Assembly (NCBI RefSeq): GCF_030973515.1
Contig: NZ_JARGZA010000017.1
Span: 20,717 to 84,716 of the forward strand
Direction of reading: 5' to 3'
Origin: Jannaschia maritima
Lineage (GTDB): Bacteria; Pseudomonadota; Alphaproteobacteria; Rhodobacterales; Rhodobacteraceae
DNA: 64,000 nt
Below the pieces are notes generated by a model. The model was not told where the DNA came from, searched no databases, and was given only the letters and a program-made list of their open reading frames with translations. Positions 61,006-64,000 of the stretch are shown one piece after another (within the stretch, counting starts at the first letter, position 1; every line of letters begins with the position of its first letter). Position numbers and translations under genes: made by a program.

Positions 61006-61683
61006 CTAGCGGAGGTGGTCCAGCACCAGCACGCGGGTGCGGTCGGGCAGGGCGTGCGGGTCGATGTCGGCATGGGGGCCGAAGGCGAAGTCGACGTCGC
61101 CCTCGTTGAAGTGGCGCAGGAAGTCCCCGATCCACAGGATGTTCGCGGGCCGGTAGGCCAGCGTGCGGAAGTGGATCGGCACGACGATCCGGGGCGCCGT
61201 GACGTGGATCGCCCGCATCAGGTCGGGCAGCGCGATGGTCGGCGGGCCGCCCGCCAGCGCCAGCAGCACGTCCAGGTCGCGCAGGAAATCGGTCTGCGCA
61301 GCATTCAGCGCGTTGCCCACGTCGCCCATGTGGCCGATGCGGATCCCGTCGATCTCGAACCGGTACATCGCATTCTGGTTCGCCGTCCCGCGGGGATGGT
61401 GCTCCCACTCCTCCGCGGCGATGGCCCGGACCCGCAGGGGGCCCACGACGGCCTCCCCCTGCCCCTCGCCCGCGATGTCGAGCGTGTTGCACGTGATCGG
61501 GTCGCCCGGGATCAGGTCGCTGCGGCAATGCGCGTCGTCGTCGTCCGACGAGGTCAGGACGACGTCCGCCGTCTCCTCGATCGCCCGATACCCCAGGACG
61601 TCGGGGGTGTAGGGGTCCGTGATGACGCCGACATCCCGCCCCTGCAGCTTGCACGCCGCCTGCCCGAACCAGGTCAGCCGCAT
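61006..61683 (-). CDS. MBL-fold hydrolase-like protein with altered metal motif
   Basis: A 225-residue protein with the metallo-beta-lactamase fold of the UPF0173/UlaG-like branch. [13 protein letters not shown] begins the sandwich, [11 protein letters not shown] has the second metal-site His and Asp, and VPIHFRT the last His. The usual HxHxDH signature is replaced by SSDDDDAHC, so only the last His of the metal-1 site is kept and Asp residues dominate. It may bind a different metal or be inactive. ATG 61683 is preferred over upstream in-frame codons. It shares strand with the P450 gene about 160 bp downstream. Confidence 0.75.
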   Translation of the reverse strand: MRLTWFGQAACKLQGRDVGVITDPYTPDVLGYRAIEETADVVLTSSDDDDAHCRSDLIPGDPITCNTLDIAGEGQGEAVVGPLRVRAIAAEEWEHHPRGTANQNAMYRFEIDGIRIGHMGDVGNALNAAQTDFLRDLDVLLALAGGPPTIALPDLMRAIHVTAPRIVVPIHFRTLAYRPANILWIGDFLRHFNEGDVDFAFGPHADIDPHALPDRTRVLVLDHLR

Positions 61684-61907
61684 CGGTTCCGGTCCCCCTC
61701 GCCCCCGTCGTGCGAGGGCGCGCACGCCCTCGACCACGTGGCCGGTCTCGTTTCGCCGTTCCGCATCCGGTCCGTCCTCCCGCCCCGAAGGATAAGCGCG
61801 TCCGACCCCCGATGCCCAGGGACCCCGTCCGCCGTCCGTCCGCCCGGGTCTGGCCTTCCGGCGCCGGACGCGGTTGGATCGCGCCGACCGAACCCGCAGG
61901 GACCGCC

Positions 61908-62813
61908 ATGACGAAGCGCCTCATTCGCCGCATCGCCGCCATCGGCGAGGTGATGATCGAGCTGTCCACCGCGGGCGGCGCCCCGTCGCTCGGCGTGGCC
62001 GGCGACACCTTCAACACCGCGGTCTATCTCGCCCGCGCGCTGCGGGGCACGGGGGTCTCCGTCGACTACGTCACCGCGCTGGGGACGGACCCTTATTCCG
62101 ACCGCATCCTGGACGCCGCCCGGGGCCACGGGATCGGCACGGACGCGATCGTGCGACGCGACGGCGGGATGCCCGGCCTCTACGCCATCGACATCGACGC
62201 CAAAGGCGAGCGGACGTTCAGCTATTGGCGGTCCGACAGCGCGGCGCGGACGCTGTTCGCGGACGGGGTGGGCCGCGCGCTGGACGGGTTCGACCTGATC
62301 CACCTGTCGGGCATCACGCTGGCCATCCTGCCGCCCGCCGTGCGAACGGACCTGCTGGACGCGCTGGACCGGCTGGGCCGCGGGGGGGCCACGATCTCCT
62401 ACGACAGCAACCACCGCCCCCGCTTGTGGGAGGACGCGGCCGCCGCGCGCGCCGCCAACGACCGGGCCTGGACCGTGGCCGACATCGCCCTGCCGTCCCT
62501 CGACGACGAGATGGCGCTCCACGGCGATCCGGACGAGGCGACGGTGCTGGCCCGCCTGCGCGGGGCGGGCGTGCGCCGAGGCGCGCTGAAGCGGGGGGCG
62601 GACGGACCGCGCGACCTGGGCGGCAGCCCCTACCGCGCCACGGGCGCGCCCGTGCGCGTCGTGGACACCACCGCCGCGGGCGACAGCTTCGCCGCCGGGT
62701 ACCTGGCCGCGATCGTGCGCGGCGAAGGGCCCGACGCCGCGATGCAGGCGGGCCACGACCTGGCCTGCCGCGTGGTGGCCGCCCCGGGCGCGATCCTGCC
62801 CGACGGGCGATGA
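61908..62813 (+). CDS. PfkB-family sugar kinase, 2-keto-3-deoxygluconokinase-like
   Basis: A 301-residue ribokinase-fold kinase. IAAIGEVMIELS and GVAGDTFNTAVYLAR form the sugar-binding start (the GDT.N motif is typical of KDG kinases). The C-terminal PfkB signature reads VVDTTAAGDSFAAGY with the catalytic Asp. KDG kinase makes KDPG for the Entner-Doudoroff aldolase, so this is a phosphorylating branch for keto-deoxy sugar acids, alongside the non-phosphorylating genes upstream. ATG 61908 has AGGGA 6 nt before it. The exact substrate is inferred. Confidence 0.88.
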   Translation: MTKRLIRRIAAIGEVMIELSTAGGAPSLGVAGDTFNTAVYLARALRGTGVSVDYVTALGTDPYSDRILDAARGHGIGTDAIVRRDGGMPGLYAIDIDAKGERTFSYWRSDSAARTLFADGVGRALDGFDLIHLSGITLAILPPAVRTDLLDALDRLGRGGATISYDSNHRPRLWEDAAAARAANDRAWTVADIALPSLDDEMALHGDPDEATVLARLRGAGVRRGALKRGADGPRDLGGSPYRATGAPVRVVDTTAAGDSFAAGYLAAIVRGEGPDAAMQAGHDLACRVVAAPGAILPDGR

Positions 62814-62916
62814 CGTCCCCGCTCGCGGGCGCGTCACGCTTGCGTGCGGGGCGCTTCCCCCGCCGGCGCGGGTGTGGTCTGTGTCCGCCCGCACGCCATC
62901 GACCCGGACCCGCCCC

Positions 62917-64000
62917 ATGCGACTGCTCACGACCCTCGCCCTCCTGACCGCCCTCGGCGGGCCCGCCGCCGCGCAGGGGGACCCCGACCCGTCCGACTGG
63001 GACGCCGTCGCCCGGGCGGCCGAAGGGCAGACCGTCTATTGGCACGCCTGGGGCGGCTCGGGGGCTACGAACGACTTCATCGCCTGGATCGCCGAACGGG
63101 CGGCCGAACGCGGCGTGACCCTGCAGCACGTCAAGCTGGCCGACACCGCCGACGCCGTCGGCGCGGTGCTGACCGAACGCCAGGCGGGCCGCGACGCGGG
63201 CGGCTCCGTCGACCTGATCTGGATCAATGGCGCCAACTTCGCGTCCATGAAGGCCGAAGGGCTTCTGTTCGGTCCTTGGGCGGAATCCCTGCCGAACTGG
63301 CGCTACGTGGACGTGGACGGCAAGGGGGTCACGACCGACTTCACCATACCGACCGAAGGCTACGAATCCCCCTGGGCCATGGCCCAGCTGGTCATGGTCC
63401 ACGACGCCGCCCGCCTGTCCGACCCGCCGCGCAGCGCCGTGGCCCTCCTGGACTGGGCCCGCGAAAACCCGGGGCGGTTCACCCATCCGCAGCCGCCCGA
63501 CTTCCTGGGCACCACGTTCCTCAAGCAGATGCTGATCGAGCTGGTCCCCGACCCGGCGATCCTGCAGGACCCCGCGGGCGACGACTACGCCGCCGTGACC
63601 GAACCGCTCTGGGCGTTCCTGGACGAGCTGACGCCGCTCCTGTGGCGGGGGGGCCGCGCCTATCCGGAAACGGGGCCCCGCATGCTGCAGTTGATCAACG
63701 ACGGCGAGGCCGACCTCGCGTTCAGCTTCTCGCCCGGCGAAGCCAGCACCGCCATCGCCAACTTCCAACTGCCCGAAACGGTGCGCACCTACGTCCTCGA
63801 CGGCGGGACCATAGGCAATGCCAGCTTCCTGGCCATCCCCTACAACGCGTCCGCGAAGGAAGGGGCCATGGTCGTGGCGAACATCGTCCTGTCGCCGCGG
63901 GCGCAGGCGCACGCCCAGGACCCGGACGTGCTGGGCTACGGCACGGTGCTGGACCTCGATGCGCTGGAGGCGGCGGACCGCGCGCGCTTCGACGCGCTCG
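62917..64000 (+). CDS. YnjB-like ABC transporter substrate-binding protein, 3' end cut
   Basis: 361 codons are visible; the C-terminus lies beyond the window. A signal peptide (about residues 1-20, ending AAAQG) is followed by WDAVARAAEGQTVYWHAWGG, the start typical of YnjB proteins. DLIWINGANFASMKAEGLLF, FTIPTEGYESPWAMAQLVMV and a late IPYNASAKEGAMVVANIVLS follow. YnjB belongs to a thiamine/iron-type importer family (YnjBCD) with unknown ligand. The permease and ATPase genes would be expected to the right of the window. Confidence 0.87.
   Translation, partial: MRLLTTLALLTALGGPAAAQGDPDPSDWDAVARAAEGQTVYWHAWGGSGATNDFIAWIAERAAERGVTLQHVKLADTADAVGAVLTERQAGRDAGGSVDLIWINGANFASMKAEGLLFGPWAESLPNWRYVDVDGKGVTTDFTIPTEGYESPWAMAQLVMVHDAARLSDPPRSAVALLDWARENPGRFTHPQPPDFLGTTFLKQMLIELVPDPAILQDPAGDDYAAVTEPLWAFLDELTPLLWRGGRAYPETGPRMLQLINDGEADLAFSFSPGEASTAIANFQLPETVRTYVLDGGTIGNASFLAIPYNASAKEGAMVVANIVLSPRAQAHAQDPDVLGYGTVLDLDALEAADRARFDAL

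Noticed and set aside
58140..61109. A plus-strand open frame of almost 1,000 codons
   Set aside because: It runs through the aldehyde dehydrogenase in another frame and across the antisense of the P450 gene; composition is Arg/Gly/Pro-rich and no ribosome binding site or domain is visible.

Overview
The window is very GC-rich chromosomal DNA with dense, strongly G/C-biased codons. Several blocks point to an alphaproteobacterium of the Rhodobacteraceae (Roseobacter) group: ffh / acetyltransferases / chorismate mutase / rpsP-rimM-trmD-rplS-rpmE, mipZ, an RpoHII-type sigma-32, VPLPA-CTERM proteins, gshB-yraN-rsmI facing a lipoprotein gene, and chvE-gguAB. The genus cannot be read from the sequence. 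No tRNA, rRNA, CRISPR array, IS element or prophage gene was seen.

Layout. 1-11.9 kb: mixed housekeeping and envelope genes: a cut membrane protein, two tandem secreted PRC-barrel proteins, two VPLPA-CTERM surface proteins, argG, a fasciclin protein, a DUF898 + M48 peptidase pair, an AbrB-type membrane protein with a doubtful start, periplasmic msrA, and a divergent LysR/azoR pair. 12-21.7 kb: a long translation/secretion cluster running from ffh to rpmE and closed by a clear hairpin terminator. Inserted in it are eight consecutive GNAT acetyltransferase paralogues, most coupled by 4-bp stop/start overlaps, and a perfect 3 x 11-bp tandem repeat lies just before chorismate mutase. 21.7-31.7 kb: a sulfotransferase, mipZ, an amino-acid importer lacking its ATPase, moeB-like, dut, coaBC, chaN-like, an RpoHII-type sigma factor with a candidate ECF-sigma promoter, two cobalamin-type genes and a GST.

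31.8-33.9 kb is a less GC-rich accessory patch on the minus strand. It holds a LuxR-type regulator, a cysteine-rich 148-residue protein whose second half resembles NHLP-type leader sequences, and a small gene broken by a one-base shift. 33.9-47.5 kb returns to core genes: comM, gshB-yraN-rsmI, a YraM/LppC-like lipoprotein, glnD, murJ, a rhomboid homologue lacking its catalytic residues, trpS, dapE and small proteins.

47.8-64 kb is a sugar-catabolism region. It contains an enolase-superfamily sugar-acid dehydratase candidate, a CUT1 importer without an ATPase, a complete ChvE-GguA-GguB monosaccharide importer, and an immediately following L-arabinose/D-galactose 1-dehydrogenase, 2-keto-3-deoxy-L-arabonate dehydratase and alpha-ketoglutarate-semialdehyde dehydrogenase. 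Together these give uptake and most of a non-phosphorylating route from aldose to 2-oxoglutarate; a lactonase and a classical IlvD-type aldonate dehydratase are not in the window. A cytochrome P450, an MBL-fold protein with an altered metal motif, a KDG-kinase-like PfkB protein and a YnjB-like binding protein (cut by the right edge) follow.
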